In this document: in pieces, positions 7,492-14,862 of the stretch
Numbering within the stretch: the first letter of the stretch is position 1
Layout: every line of letters begins with the position of its first letter
Assembly (NCBI GenBank): GCA_024233875.1
Contig: JACKPB010000008.1
Span: 1 to 22,500 of the forward strand
Source: Leptospiraceae bacterium
GTDB taxonomy: Bacteria > Spirochaetota > Leptospiria > Leptospirales > Leptospiraceae
DNA: 22,500 bases
Direction: 5' to 3'
Made by a program: the position numbers and the translations under genes
The notes under the pieces: generated by a model
What the model saw: only the letters and a program-made list of their open reading frames with translations
Told to the model about the DNA's origin: nothing
The model's database searches: none

Positions 7492-8768
7492 CAAATGAAT
7501 TTTATTTTTCTGGCGGCAAAGAAGAGCATTGCCAGGAGAATCGCACCATGCTTCCATCTGGAAATATTTGTATCCCCATAGGTTCTCTCCCTGTAAGTGA
7601 TCGGGACTTCTACAATTTTTAATCCCATACGGGCCGAACCAAAAATCAAATCAAAATCTCCGAAGGGATCAAACTCACCGAAATAAGAACGGTTGGCGGC
7701 CAGTTTTAAGTAGTTTTCTCTGGTGAGAACTTTTGTACCACAGAGAGTGTCCTTAAACCTCTGACCCAAAACAAAAGAGAAAGCCAGAGCAAAGAATTTA
7801 TTCCCCAGCATATTGAAGAATCTCATGGCTTTCTTTTCCATGGGATAGACCAATCTACTTCCGTTTATGTATTCACCCTTAGATTCTGTAATGGCTTTGT
7901 AAAACTTGGGAAGATCTTCCGGAGGAACGGTCAGGTCAGCATCGAGGATCATTAGAATTTCTTTTTCTGCAATCCCGAACCCTTTTCGAACCGCATCCCC
8001 TTTTCCTTTTCCATCCTGTTGGGCGATTTTGATTTTCAGAGGACCCTTATAGTTTTTTACCACTTCCTGGATCTTTTCCCAGGTATTGTCTGTGGAGTTC
8101 CCTTCTACAAAAATCAATTCGTCATCGGGACCCATCTTCGGAACCCTTCTGACGATGTTTTCAATGTTTCCTTCTTCATTTCTTGCGGCGACCACTACAG
8201 AAACGGATGCCTGCTTCAAAGGATTTTCATCTTCCTTCAGAGCGGGTTTGGCTATGGCTATGTTTACCAGGGTGAGTTGCTGAAAGATGGGAAGTGGGGC
8301 GAGGTAGCGATTGATGAGATTGCTCAAGATAGGAAGATAAAAAGGGATCAGAATTTTTTGATCTCTTCTCACCAGCTCGAAATCGGAGAGCAGGAGAAAA
8401 TTGTCTATATCTTCATGGGATATCCAATTTTTTTCGGTCGTATTCTGCCGGATTCTCAAAAATGTTGCCAAACGTATCCACGGCTTCCAGAGGGAACTGT
8501 AGTACAGAATGATCAACCTGACCCCCGGCTTGACCCGTTTTCGGATTGTCTCCAGATATTCCTGGATGTCACCTTCATAATGAAGACTTCCATTCAACAA
8601 AACATAGTCCGTATCGAGTGAATCAGGGATGGACTCGGAGGATTTGTAATTGGCACCGAAGAAATTTCCGATCTTTTCATTTCGGGAATTGATCTCAAAT
8701 ATTGTATTTTCTTTCAAACAATAGAGACTCAGATAATGAAAAAGTTTTTTGTAAAAGTAATTCTTCAT
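7491..8768 (-). CDS. Fusion of a methyltransferase-like domain and a GT2 glycosyltransferase
   Basis: The protein has 425 residues. Residues 1-175 resemble the methyltransferase-like half known in bifunctional methyltransferase/glycosyltransferase proteins (LLNGSLHYEGDIQEYL, RLIILYY, KNWISHEDIDNFLLLSDFE), but the glycine-rich SAM motif I is not visible, so this half may be inactive or truncated at the front. Residues about 188-425 are a GT2 domain: VSVVVAARNEEGNI (188-201), FVEGNSTD (220-227), GKGKGDAVRKGF (253-264), DADLTVPPEDL (276-286) and a late YRERTYGDTNISRW stretch like polyprenyl-phosphate sugar synthases. It overlaps the dehydrogenase gene by 4 bp. It is probably a second sugar-transfer step in the same pathway; the acceptor is unknown. 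Confidence 0.8.
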   Translation of the reverse strand: MKNYFYKKLFHYLSLYCLKENTIFEINSRNEKIGNFFGANYKSSESIPDSLDTDYVLLNGSLHYEGDIQEYLETIRKRVKPGVRLIILYYSSLWKPWIRLATFLRIRQNTTEKNWISHEDIDNFLLLSDFELVRRDQKILIPFYLPILSNLINRYLAPLPIFQQLTLVNIAIAKPALKEDENPLKQASVSVVVAARNEEGNIENIVRRVPKMGPDDELIFVEGNSTDNTWEKIQEVVKNYKGPLKIKIAQQDGKGKGDAVRKGFGIAEKEILMILDADLTVPPEDLPKFYKAITESKGEYINGSRLVYPMEKKAMRFFNMLGNKFFALAFSFVLGQRFKDTLCGTKVLTRENYLKLAANRSYFGEFDPFGDFDLIFGSARMGLKIVEVPITYRERTYGDTNISRWKHGAILLAMLFFAARKIKFI

Positions 8769-9751
8769 TTTTTGTGATGCTCTCCTGTTTCATACTCTAT
8801 GAGTCCGCGAATAGCCGCCATTCCCATAGCAAGGACAGCTTCTCTGGCATTTCCCCCCGTGTGGGGTGTTCCGAAGAGGTTGGGAAGAGAAAGGAACTCA
8901 ATATCCGTCTCGGGTTCAACTTCGTAGACATCGGTTGCCGCTCCGATCAAAGTTGCTTTTTCGTCCCCCTTCAAAGCCAAGTTCAGGTAGTATTTCAAAT
9001 CTTCCTGAACTACGACTCCCCCCCTACAGGTATTGACCAGCATAGAGCCTTTTTTCATCTTTGAGAACACTGTCTTATCAAAAGAATTTGCTGTGATACC
9101 GGTCAGGGGAACATGCAGGGAAATGAGATCCGATTCATGGAGAATCTCATCGATCTCCACCTGACTGACACCGTAGCAGGAAACCAGATGGGATTTGTCG
9201 AGAATGTCATTGATCAGGATCTTGCAATGAAAGGGTTGAAGCAATCGTACCAAATCCTCTCCGATGTAGCCGCATCCTATTATTCCGACAGTGCGACCGG
9301 AAAGACTATCCCCACCTTCTTTGACCCATTCCCCTTTTCTTAGATTGGCATTCGTAAAAAATAAATTTCTGGAGAGACCGATCAAGAATGCCAGAGCCAT
9401 CTCGGAAACAGATCTCCGATTCACCCCACCCTTCCAGGCAAACTTAATGCCCCGGGAAGCCAGAGCGCCCAAATCCACATTGTCCAAACCGACACCGTAT
9501 TTAGAAACCACCCTGAGTCCGGGAAGCTCTCCGATCACAGAATCCGTAAATTTCTCAGTTCCTACAATCACAGCATCCGCACCGCGAAAGAATTCGACGA
9601 GTTCAGTTCCGCGATAGAGAACTCCCCCGGGATTGGTCTGGATATCTGCATTCGGGAAAGCATTCTTTAACTTCTCCACCAGGTCGGCATTTTTAGAGAA
9701 GGAGGGAGAGGATACTTTGATACATTTGATAGTATTAGAATTCAAAATCAA
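8765..9751 (-). CDS. D-isomer-specific 2-hydroxyacid dehydrogenase (phosphoglycerate dehydrogenase-like)
   Basis: The 328-residue protein has the NAD motif VGIIGCGYIG (155-164), the catalytic set R243 (NTCRGG), E279 (VEP) and H297 (GTPHTGG), and the KYGVGLDNVD signature (84-93). It would oxidise or reduce a 2-hydroxy/2-keto acid with NAD. It lacks the C-terminal ACT domain of serine-pathway SerA enzymes, and its place in a glycan operon points to supply of a glycan component (for example a glycerate-type precursor) rather than serine synthesis; this is inference. Its start overlaps the antiterminator gene by 17 bp, and its stop overlaps the next gene by 4 bp. Confidence 0.85.
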   Translation of the reverse strand: MILNSNTIKCIKVSSPSFSKNADLVEKLKNAFPNADIQTNPGGVLYRGTELVEFFRGADAVIVGTEKFTDSVIGELPGLRVVSKYGVGLDNVDLGALASRGIKFAWKGGVNRRSVSEMALAFLIGLSRNLFFTNANLRKGEWVKEGGDSLSGRTVGIIGCGYIGEDLVRLLQPFHCKILINDILDKSHLVSCYGVSQVEIDEILHESDLISLHVPLTGITANSFDKTVFSKMKKGSMLVNTCRGGVVVQEDLKYYLNLALKGDEKATLIGAATDVYEVEPETDIEFLSLPNLFGTPHTGGNAREAVLAMGMAAIRGLIEYETGEHHKK

Positions 9752-10280
9752 ATCCTATGTCTTCTTTGTGGACTTCGATTAGCAAAGTTTTTTGAATCGA
9801 CTTCACTTTCAGCACAACAAAGACTTTATTTTTTATTTTTTCAATGATTGCGTTCCGACCGGCAAAGGGGCCTGTATGGATCTTCACTTCCCTGCCTTTC
9901 TGGAACATTTCCTCTTCCCGAACCTTGATTCGATCGGGAAACTCTTCCACGGACATCTTAATGATTTCGATTTCTTCCTCATCGAGAATGGCGGGCTTGC
10001 CCTGTTGAAATACAAAGCCAACGGATTGGGGGAGTTTCAAGACCTTCAGGGCTTCTTCCCGGTACTTGATCTTGACAAAGAGGTAAGAAGTGAAGAGGGG
10101 GAGCTCGATCGTCTTGATTCGATCAGACCATTTTTTTTTAGTGGGTATGAGGGGAAGATAGCTATCTACAGAATGCTTTCTCAAAAGTGCATTTAACTTT
10201 TTTTCAGTACGCGGCTTTGTGTACAATGCAAACCAATTGGCTTCATCATAGATTGGGTCTAACAATCCGGCGGTCGACAT
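9735..10280 (-). CDS. NusG-family transcription antiterminator (RfaH/UpxY/LoaP type)
   Basis: The 181-residue protein has a NusG N-terminal domain (about 14-115: NWFALYTKPRTEKKLN, SYLPLIP, PLFTSYLFVKI) and a C-terminal KOW domain (about 127-160: KGREVKIHTGPFAGRNAIIEKI). It is the first gene of the glycan operon, the usual position for operon-specific NusG paralogues that let RNA polymerase read through long polysaccharide clusters. The housekeeping nusG normally lies by secE and ribosomal protein genes, which are absent here. The start is ATG 10280 with a GAGAG upstream. It probably acts on its own operon, about 7.9 kb long. Confidence 0.87.
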   Translation of the reverse strand: MSTAGLLDPIYDEANWFALYTKPRTEKKLNALLRKHSVDSYLPLIPTKKKWSDRIKTIELPLFTSYLFVKIKYREEALKVLKLPQSVGFVFQQGKPAILDEEEIEIIKMSVEEFPDRIKVREEEMFQKGREVKIHTGPFAGRNAIIEKIKNKVFVVLKVKSIQKTLLIEVHKEDIGFDFEF

Positions 10281-10327
10281 ACTGTAGACAATCTCTCAAA
10301 TTCCGAAATAGGGTCAATTCTTGTTTG

Positions 10328-10362
10328 GAGATTCAGGAAAGAAATCTCTGATCTGAATTCTC
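10328..10362 (-). promoter_or_regulatory. Mutually exclusive hairpins in the leader of the glycan operon
   Basis: Plus-strand GAGATTCAG (10328-10336) can pair with CTGAATTCTC (10353-10362, one bulge), or its first half GAGATT (10328-10333) can pair with AATCTC (10343-10348). The two folds exclude each other. On the minus strand this lies 48-82 nt before the antiterminator start, so it could be a recognition or attenuation element for that protein. It could also simply be a chance inverted repeat beside the thiC promoter. Confidence 0.3.
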
Positions 10363-10365
10363 TGA

Positions 10366-10371
10366 TTGACA
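10366..10371 (+). promoter_or_regulatory. Possible -35 box for thiC
   Basis: TTGACA is an exact match to the sigma-70 -35 consensus and lies 31 bases before the riboswitch. No good -10 box is found at 16-18 bases; the downstream sequence is only AT-rich. A tentative call. Confidence 0.3.
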
Positions 10372-10402
10372 CAATCCGGAAGTATTCATTTCCTTGAAAT
10401 CA

Positions 10403-10482
10403 ACCGTTAGGGGTGGGTCGGAAAACGACCCTGAGAGAGTCCCTTGAACCTGATCCGGATCATACCGGCGTAGGAAAATGGT
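10403..10482 (+). promoter_or_regulatory. TPP riboswitch (THI box) controlling thiC
   Basis: Hallmarks in order: AGGGGTG (10409-10415), a hairpin GGGTCG/CGACCC (10415-10431), CTGAGA (10431-10436), CCCTTGAACCTGATC (10441-10455), and CCGGATCATACCGGCGTAGGA (10455-10475), matching the thiamin pyrophosphate aptamer of thiC/thiM leaders. P1 is formed by ACCGTT (10403-10408) and AATGGT (10477-10482), with one G-U pair. The thiC start codon (10478-10480) is inside the 3' strand of P1 and the purine-rich GTAGGA lies next to it, so ligand binding should block translation directly. Confidence 0.95.
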
Positions 10483-12001
10483 AGTTATCGATCGTACACT
10501 TCCAAAAAGCGCTTTCTCACCCTCCGTTTCACTTAGGAGAAATCAATTGGAACACAAACCACCCGTTAAAAACATCAAATTGAGTACCGGAGAGACTTTT
10601 TCCACATACACATCCGGACTCTGTGACTGGATGCACAATCCGGCTCCCCCTATTCCCTTAAGGAAAGATTGGGTTCGGAAACGAGAAGAGGAGAAGAATG
10701 AAAACTTCTCCCAGATGCACTTTGCCAGAAAAGGAGTGATCACTCCCGAGATGGAATATGTAGCTCTGAGAGAAGGATTTTCCCCTGAATTTGTGAGGGA
10801 AGAGATTGCTTCGGGCAGAGCCATTATCCCCGCCAACAAAAGACACCTGGAGCTGGAGCCCATGATCATCGGAAGAAACTTTCTGGTGAAGGTAAATTCC
10901 AATATTGGAAATTCGCCTGTATCCTCCTCTCTGGATGAAGAAGTAGAAAAACTCCTCTGGTCGATTCACTGGGGTGCGGACACCGTCATGGATCTTTCCA
11001 CCGGAAAGAATATCCACCAAACCAGAGAAGCCATTCTGAGAAATTCCCCCGTCCCCATCGGCACTGTTCCCATCTACCAAACTCTGGAAAAAGTAAAGGG
11101 AAAGATTGAAGACTTAAACATTGATCTCTATCTGGAGACTCTGATAGAGCAGGCCGAACAGGGAGTGGACTACTTCACCATCCATGCTGGAGTTTTGAGA
11201 TCCCACATTCCTCTCACCCGAAAGCGTGTTACGGGGATAGTGTCCCGGGGTGGATCCATAATGGCGAGATGGTCGGAGCACCATGGAAAGGAAAATTTTC
11301 TCTACACCGAATTCGAAAGAATCTGCGAAGTGATGAAAAAATATGATATCTCCTTTTCGCTGGGAGATGGATTGAGACCGGGCTCGATTGCCGATGCCAA
11401 CGATGAAGCACAATTTGCAGAACTCAGGGCATTGGGAGATCTCACCAAAATCGCCTGGAAGCATGATATCCAAACAATGATCGAAGGTCCGGGTCACGTT
11501 CCTCTGAACAAGATCAAGGAAAATGTAGATCTTCAGAGAGAGATCTGCAACGATGCTCCCTTCTATACCCTCGGTCCTCTGGTCACAGATATTTCCCCGG
11601 GCTATGATCACATTGCATCCGCAATTGGTGGAGCCATGATAGCCTGGCACGGGACAGCTATGCTCTGTTATGTGACACCCAAAGAACACCTGGGTCTACC
11701 GAACAAGGAGGATGTCAAACAGGGAATGATTGCTTACAAAATTGCCGCCCATGCCGCTGACATTGCCAAAGGTCATCCCGGAGCTCAGGAGCGTGACAAT
11801 CTTCTGAGTAAGGCAAGGTTTGAATTTAGATGGGAAGATCAATTCAATCTCTCTATCGATCCGGGAACTGCCAGATCGTATCACGATGAAACCCTCCCTC
11901 AGGAGAGCATGAAGGATGCAAAATTTTGTTCTATGTGCGGACCCCATTTTTGTTCGATGAATCATTTTCAAAAAATGGAAGAAGCCCAGGGGCAGCTCTA
12001 A
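10478..12001 (+). CDS. thiC: Phosphomethylpyrimidine synthase ThiC
   Basis: The 507-residue radical-SAM enzyme converts aminoimidazole ribotide to hydroxymethylpyrimidine phosphate in thiamin synthesis. The family core is intact: ATTDTVM-like GADTVMDLSTG, HAGV, SRGGSIMARW, LGDGLRPGSIADANDEAQ, MIEGPGHVPL, PLVTDISPGYDHIASAIGGA and the C-terminal iron-sulphur motif C484-x2-C487-x4-C492. It lacks the long N-terminal extension of the roughly 630-residue E. coli enzyme. The start at 10478 is the only suitable ATG before the conserved region. It is a single-gene unit, with a riboswitch in front and a strong terminator behind, placed between two oppositely oriented operons that carry paralogous genes. 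Confidence 0.97.
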   Translation: MVVIDRTLPKSAFSPSVSLRRNQLEHKPPVKNIKLSTGETFSTYTSGLCDWMHNPAPPIPLRKDWVRKREEEKNENFSQMHFARKGVITPEMEYVALREGFSPEFVREEIASGRAIIPANKRHLELEPMIIGRNFLVKVNSNIGNSPVSSSLDEEVEKLLWSIHWGADTVMDLSTGKNIHQTREAILRNSPVPIGTVPIYQTLEKVKGKIEDLNIDLYLETLIEQAEQGVDYFTIHAGVLRSHIPLTRKRVTGIVSRGGSIMARWSEHHGKENFLYTEFERICEVMKKYDISFSLGDGLRPGSIADANDEAQFAELRALGDLTKIAWKHDIQTMIEGPGHVPLNKIKENVDLQREICNDAPFYTLGPLVTDISPGYDHIASAIGGAMIAWHGTAMLCYVTPKEHLGLPNKEDVKQGMIAYKIAAHAADIAKGHPGAQERDNLLSKARFEFRWEDQFNLSIDPGTARSYHDETLPQESMKDAKFCSMCGPHFCSMNHFQKMEEAQGQL

Positions 12002-12010
12002 AAACCCCTT

Positions 12011-12069
12011 AGCAGGGCACATTAGAGGTGGGATTTGCTTGGGGTTGCACCTCAAGCCCTGCTTTTTTT
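12011..12069 (+). terminator. Intrinsic terminator of thiC
   Basis: AGCAGGGC (12011-12018) pairs with GCCCTGCT (12056-12063), followed directly by a T run. An inner stem GAGGTG (12025-12030)/CACCTC (12048-12053) extends the structure. It begins 10 bases after the thiC stop. Confidence 0.88.
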
Positions 12070-12149
12070 AAGAAATATTGAAAAACTTTTAAAATTTTGT
12101 TTATTTCAAAATCTTAAAAAAGGGTTACCGGACGTTCCCCAAAGTGAAT

Positions 12150-12249
12150 TAAAATAGATTGAAAGATTCTTCTTTCAGTTTTCATTGGTAGCTAATCTAT
12201 GGAGGATTGATTTCTGGATTTGAAATCAGTTCTCCATTTTGGTTTTTTT
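12150..12249 (+). ncRNA. Candidate small RNA or leader with its own terminator
   Basis: Between the thiC terminator and the next operon lie TAAAAT (12150-12155, -10-like), a 7-bp hairpin TGAAAGA/TCTTTCA (12160-12177), and a 14-bp hairpin (12201-12214 with 12222-12235, two G-U pairs, 7-nt loop) followed by a T-rich run to 12249. The second hairpin has the form of a plus-strand intrinsic terminator, yet thiC already has one. This allows a short transcript of roughly 85-90 nt starting near 12162. The -35 region is weak; it could instead be a back-up terminator. Confidence 0.35.
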
Positions 12250-12271
12250 GAAAATATGAATTTTTATTTTC

Positions 12272-12371
12272 AGTCATTTTCAGAAGGTTTAAGCATTCAA
12301 TATTGAATCATCTATAAAATGGCTAGATGCCCATACGGGAAAAACGCAATTATTTATGAAAACTGGTATAT
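12272..12371 (+). repeat. Dispersed leader repeat, copy A (covers the start of the ankyrin lipoprotein gene)
   Basis: About 100 bp align with the reverse complement of 21731-21830, with clear identity across the length (shared AGTCATTTTC, GGTTTA, CTATAAAATGGCTA, AATTATTTATGA and AACTGGTATAT). It contains the likely -10 box TATAAA (12313-12318) and the first five codons of the ankyrin lipoprotein gene. It probably holds the operon promoter; no strong Shine-Dalgarno is seen before ATG 12356. Confidence 0.65.
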
Positions 12372-13051
12372 TAAGTATAAGTCTTGCCATTCTTCTCTTA
12401 ACCGGAGATTGCAAACCCGTGCACCCTCCGGACTTCATTCCCCCTTCCGAATCCAATCGACTTCATCCATTTGCCGGATTTGGAGATTCGCAATTTTTAA
12501 CCTACTTGATTCAAAAAGGTGAGAATGCAAATGCCAGAGATCATCTGGGCAGACTTCCCCTTCACTATGCAGTCAATCTTCTGGGCTTTGATCCGGAAGG
12601 AGAACAAACTATTCTGGAAGTATTGTCCGAAAACACAGCCGATCTCAATTCAAAGGACAATTACGGGAAGACTCCCCTCCACTATGCAGTCGAGTTCAAT
12701 AAGCTAAAACCACTTCAATATCTTCTTTCCAAAAAAGCCAATCCGGGTCTTCCGGACAATGGTGGCTACTCCGCCCTTCACTACTCAGCTCATCTCTGTC
12801 ATACAGATCTACTCAAAGAAATCCTGAATACGGGCATGGATCCCGATCTTCCGACAGAGAATGGTGATACTTCCCTACATCTCTCTCTCTTCAATGACTG
12901 CTCGGATACAGTACAGGTCTTACTGGAGTTTGGGGCGGATCCATTTCGGAAAGATTCTGAAGGCAGGACTCCTTATGATTTGATCAAACAATCTAATAAA
13001 AAAGAATACCTGGATATCCCCGAAGATTCTTTTCGAAGGAAGAAAGGATGA
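12356..13051 (+). CDS. Ankyrin-repeat lipoprotein, first gene of the second cassette
   Basis: The 231-residue protein begins with a short basic start, a hydrophobic run and LLLTGDC, with C19 the likely lipidated cysteine, then a Pro-rich tether. Five to six ankyrin repeats follow (LPLHYAV, TPLHYAVEF, SALHYSAH, TSLHLSLF, TPYDLI). It is related to the lipoprotein at 6742-7491, including a shared NRLH motif before the first repeat. Its stop overlaps the next gene by 4 bp (ATGA). An out-of-frame ATG at 12319 gives a longer overlapping frame, but the lipoprotein signal and ankyrin repeats decide for this frame. The role is unknown; a scaffold for the two membrane proteins that follow is inferred. 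Confidence 0.87.
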   Translation: MKTGILSISLAILLLTGDCKPVHPPDFIPPSESNRLHPFAGFGDSQFLTYLIQKGENANARDHLGRLPLHYAVNLLGFDPEGEQTILEVLSENTADLNSKDNYGKTPLHYAVEFNKLKPLQYLLSKKANPGLPDNGGYSALHYSAHLCHTDLLKEILNTGMDPDLPTENGDTSLHLSLFNDCSDTVQVLLEFGADPFRKDSEGRTPYDLIKQSNKKEYLDIPEDSFRRKKG

Positions 13052-13533
13052 GATCTCTCATAAATCTAATCTCCCATCTCAGAAATAAATATCCCCGCTA
13101 CTATCTTCTTCTCTTCCTGGTATTTGCTTACAACTTTACAAAATTCTTAATGAATGAAGATAAGATTTTATTCAAATACATCGAACTCGATTACAACCAA
13201 CAATTGACGGAACCCTACCGTCTGGAAAATTACTTTTCCGATTTGAGAAAGGTGAGGGAAAAATACAACTGTAAAGAAAGAGTCTTTCTCTTTTCAAATA
13301 TTTCACCTTCCAGATTTTCAAAATTATTCATTTTGGACAGGTTGGACTATCCGGTTGTCGGTAGGTATATATTTTCACCCTGTTTTGTTGAATTCAACCC
13401 CTTCTACAAATCGGACGAATCTGCTGACTTAATCCTCTACCATGAATCTTCTCCTGAATTTCGAAAAGTCACGAAAACTTCCCAAGGTGAAATCATAGGT
13501 AGTTTTTTTGTAGTACAGGGAGGACTCAAATGA
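13048..13533 (+). CDS. Small one-pass membrane protein, paralogue of the 4192-4668 product
   Basis: The 161-residue protein has one membrane helix at about residues 17-33 and a soluble domain that probably faces out. It shares with its paralogue the NQQ motif, NYFSDLRKVRE, a conserved NCK cysteine, DRLDYPV, FSPC and a following NP, plus a DLILYHESS stretch. The conserved cysteine pair suggests a disulfide. It overlaps both neighbours by 4 bp, so the three proteins of this cassette are probably made in fixed ratio. The family and function are not recognised. Confidence 0.77.
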   Translation: MRSLINLISHLRNKYPRYYLLLFLVFAYNFTKFLMNEDKILFKYIELDYNQQLTEPYRLENYFSDLRKVREKYNCKERVFLFSNISPSRFSKLFILDRLDYPVVGRYIFSPCFVEFNPFYKSDESADLILYHESSPEFRKVTKTSQGEIIGSFFVVQGGLK

Positions 13534-14750
13534 ATTCTATCCTCACATTTATTTCAGCGAATTTATTTTTTATTCCCCTTCTGAACCTGATCCTATTGAA
13601 TTCAATTCCTTCAGGAAATCTATTTCTATTCAGAACCCTATCGTTTCTTGCTCTCTCCCTTTTGAATGGATTTTTGATTTACAAATTAAAATTTTCCTTT
13701 AAAAAACCCAATCTCCTTCAGGGAATTCTTTTTCTTCTCTTTCTAGTCGGCTTGTCTTATCTTTATAAAAGATTTCAATTTCAGTACTACGGAGCCAGTT
13801 GGGATATCTATGGAATGTGGAATGTCAAGTCCAGAGATTACATGGAAACCTTTCTGAGAGGAAATGAATTCAAAATCATTCATTGGGATTGGGTCCAGCC
13901 CGGCTACCCCGTATTCATTCCCCTTTTCTTTTCATTTTTTCAAATCCTTTTCGGAGAATGGAAGTATGAGTTTTTTTTGATCTACCATTACGGTGTCTTT
14001 GCTTTCAATTTTTTACTCATCTACTCTATTTTAGAAAATCAAAAAGTTTCCATCTTCAAATACTATCTCCTCGCCAATCTTTTTTTATTGATTCCCATAG
14101 TACTTACGGCATCCAATCAATTGATAGATTTTTCTGTGGCTGTTTTTGGTTGTCTGGGGTTTTATTATCTGCATCGTCTCGATCAATCTTTGGATCTAAG
14201 AAAACAATGGGTGAATTATCTTCTACTCGGATTGTCTTTCGGACTCATCCTTCATACCAAGGAAGAAGGACTCATGTTCTTTATCGTTCTTTCGGGCTAC
14301 ACTATTCTATTCTCTAATTTGAGAAGAGAAAGATTCACTTACTTTGTCTTTCTTCCTACTGCAATATTTTTCTTTGTGTTAATGGTTCTATACAAAAAGA
14401 GTTCTCCCGTTGCCCTTCAATTCAGTTTGATACCGGAAATGTTAAAAATCTATCTAACCGATCCCAAAAGATACGAGAGAGTGGTCTCTTTGTTTGTCAG
14501 CTCCTATCAATTTCCCATACATTTCGCTGATCTGGGAGCCTATCTGGGTTGCCTGCTCCTCTTCAATGAGGGTAGGAAGTACTTACTCATTCCCCTGGGA
14601 GTATCGATTTCTTTTGTCCTGATTCTATTGATCACGACCTACAATCATCCCTGGCATATCATCCTCGCTCAGAGTAGACTTCAGACAGATGTACTACAGG
14701 TACTTTTTTTCATCGGATTGAGTTTGAAAAATCCTGAAGAGCTTACTTAG
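13530..14750 (+). CDS. Polytopic membrane protein, GT-C glycosyltransferase-like, paralogue of the 2969-4195 product
   Basis: The 406-residue protein has about ten to twelve membrane segments and aligns with its paralogue without gaps over the first 130 residues; W91-D92 and D120 fall at identical positions. Other shared blocks are ASNQ(L/I)xDFSVA, the TKEEGL motif after a middle helix, QFSL(I/V)PE(M/L)LK, LLIPLG, and a final WHI..AQ.RLQT loop. Sequence kept in the outer loops rather than only in the helices supports an enzymatic role. Unlike the first cassette, no sugar synthase or flippase gene is next to it, so it may draw on the donor made by the operon at 10280-2406. Confidence 0.7.
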   Translation: MNSILTFISANLFFIPLLNLILLNSIPSGNLFLFRTLSFLALSLLNGFLIYKLKFSFKKPNLLQGILFLLFLVGLSYLYKRFQFQYYGASWDIYGMWNVKSRDYMETFLRGNEFKIIHWDWVQPGYPVFIPLFFSFFQILFGEWKYEFFLIYHYGVFAFNFLLIYSILENQKVSIFKYYLLANLFLLIPIVLTASNQLIDFSVAVFGCLGFYYLHRLDQSLDLRKQWVNYLLLGLSFGLILHTKEEGLMFFIVLSGYTILFSNLRRERFTYFVFLPTAIFFFVLMVLYKKSSPVALQFSLIPEMLKIYLTDPKRYERVVSLFVSSYQFPIHFADLGAYLGCLLLFNEGRKYLLIPLGVSISFVLILLITTYNHPWHIILAQSRLQTDVLQVLFFIGLSLKNPEELT

Positions 14751-14862
14751 TTTTTATCTTTTATTCGAAAGTATTGATCCAAAAGATACCCACCGAGACT
14801 TCTTCCATCCCGAACATCTTTGTCCTCCTGATCCTTCAGTCTCTTTCGGGTCAGGAAAGGAT

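Noticed and set aside
7492..7557. N-terminal extension of the first ankyrin lipoprotein to ATG 7557
   Set aside because: It would overlap the upstream gene by 67 bases and bury the signal peptide; the TGATG junction at 7493-7489 and the lipoprotein signal fit ATG 7491.
8019..8621. 200-codon plus-strand frame inside the methyltransferase-like/GT2 fusion
   Set aside because: It is antisense to a gene with clear GT2 motifs and shows no recognisable protein features.
11114..11689. 191-codon minus-strand frame inside thiC
   Set aside because: It is antisense to the most conserved part of ThiC and has no features of its own.
12319..12522. 67-codon frame upstream of and overlapping the second ankyrin lipoprotein
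   Set aside because: Its ATG follows directly on the likely -10 box, so it would not be in the transcript, and downstream it is only a shifted reading of the ankyrin gene.
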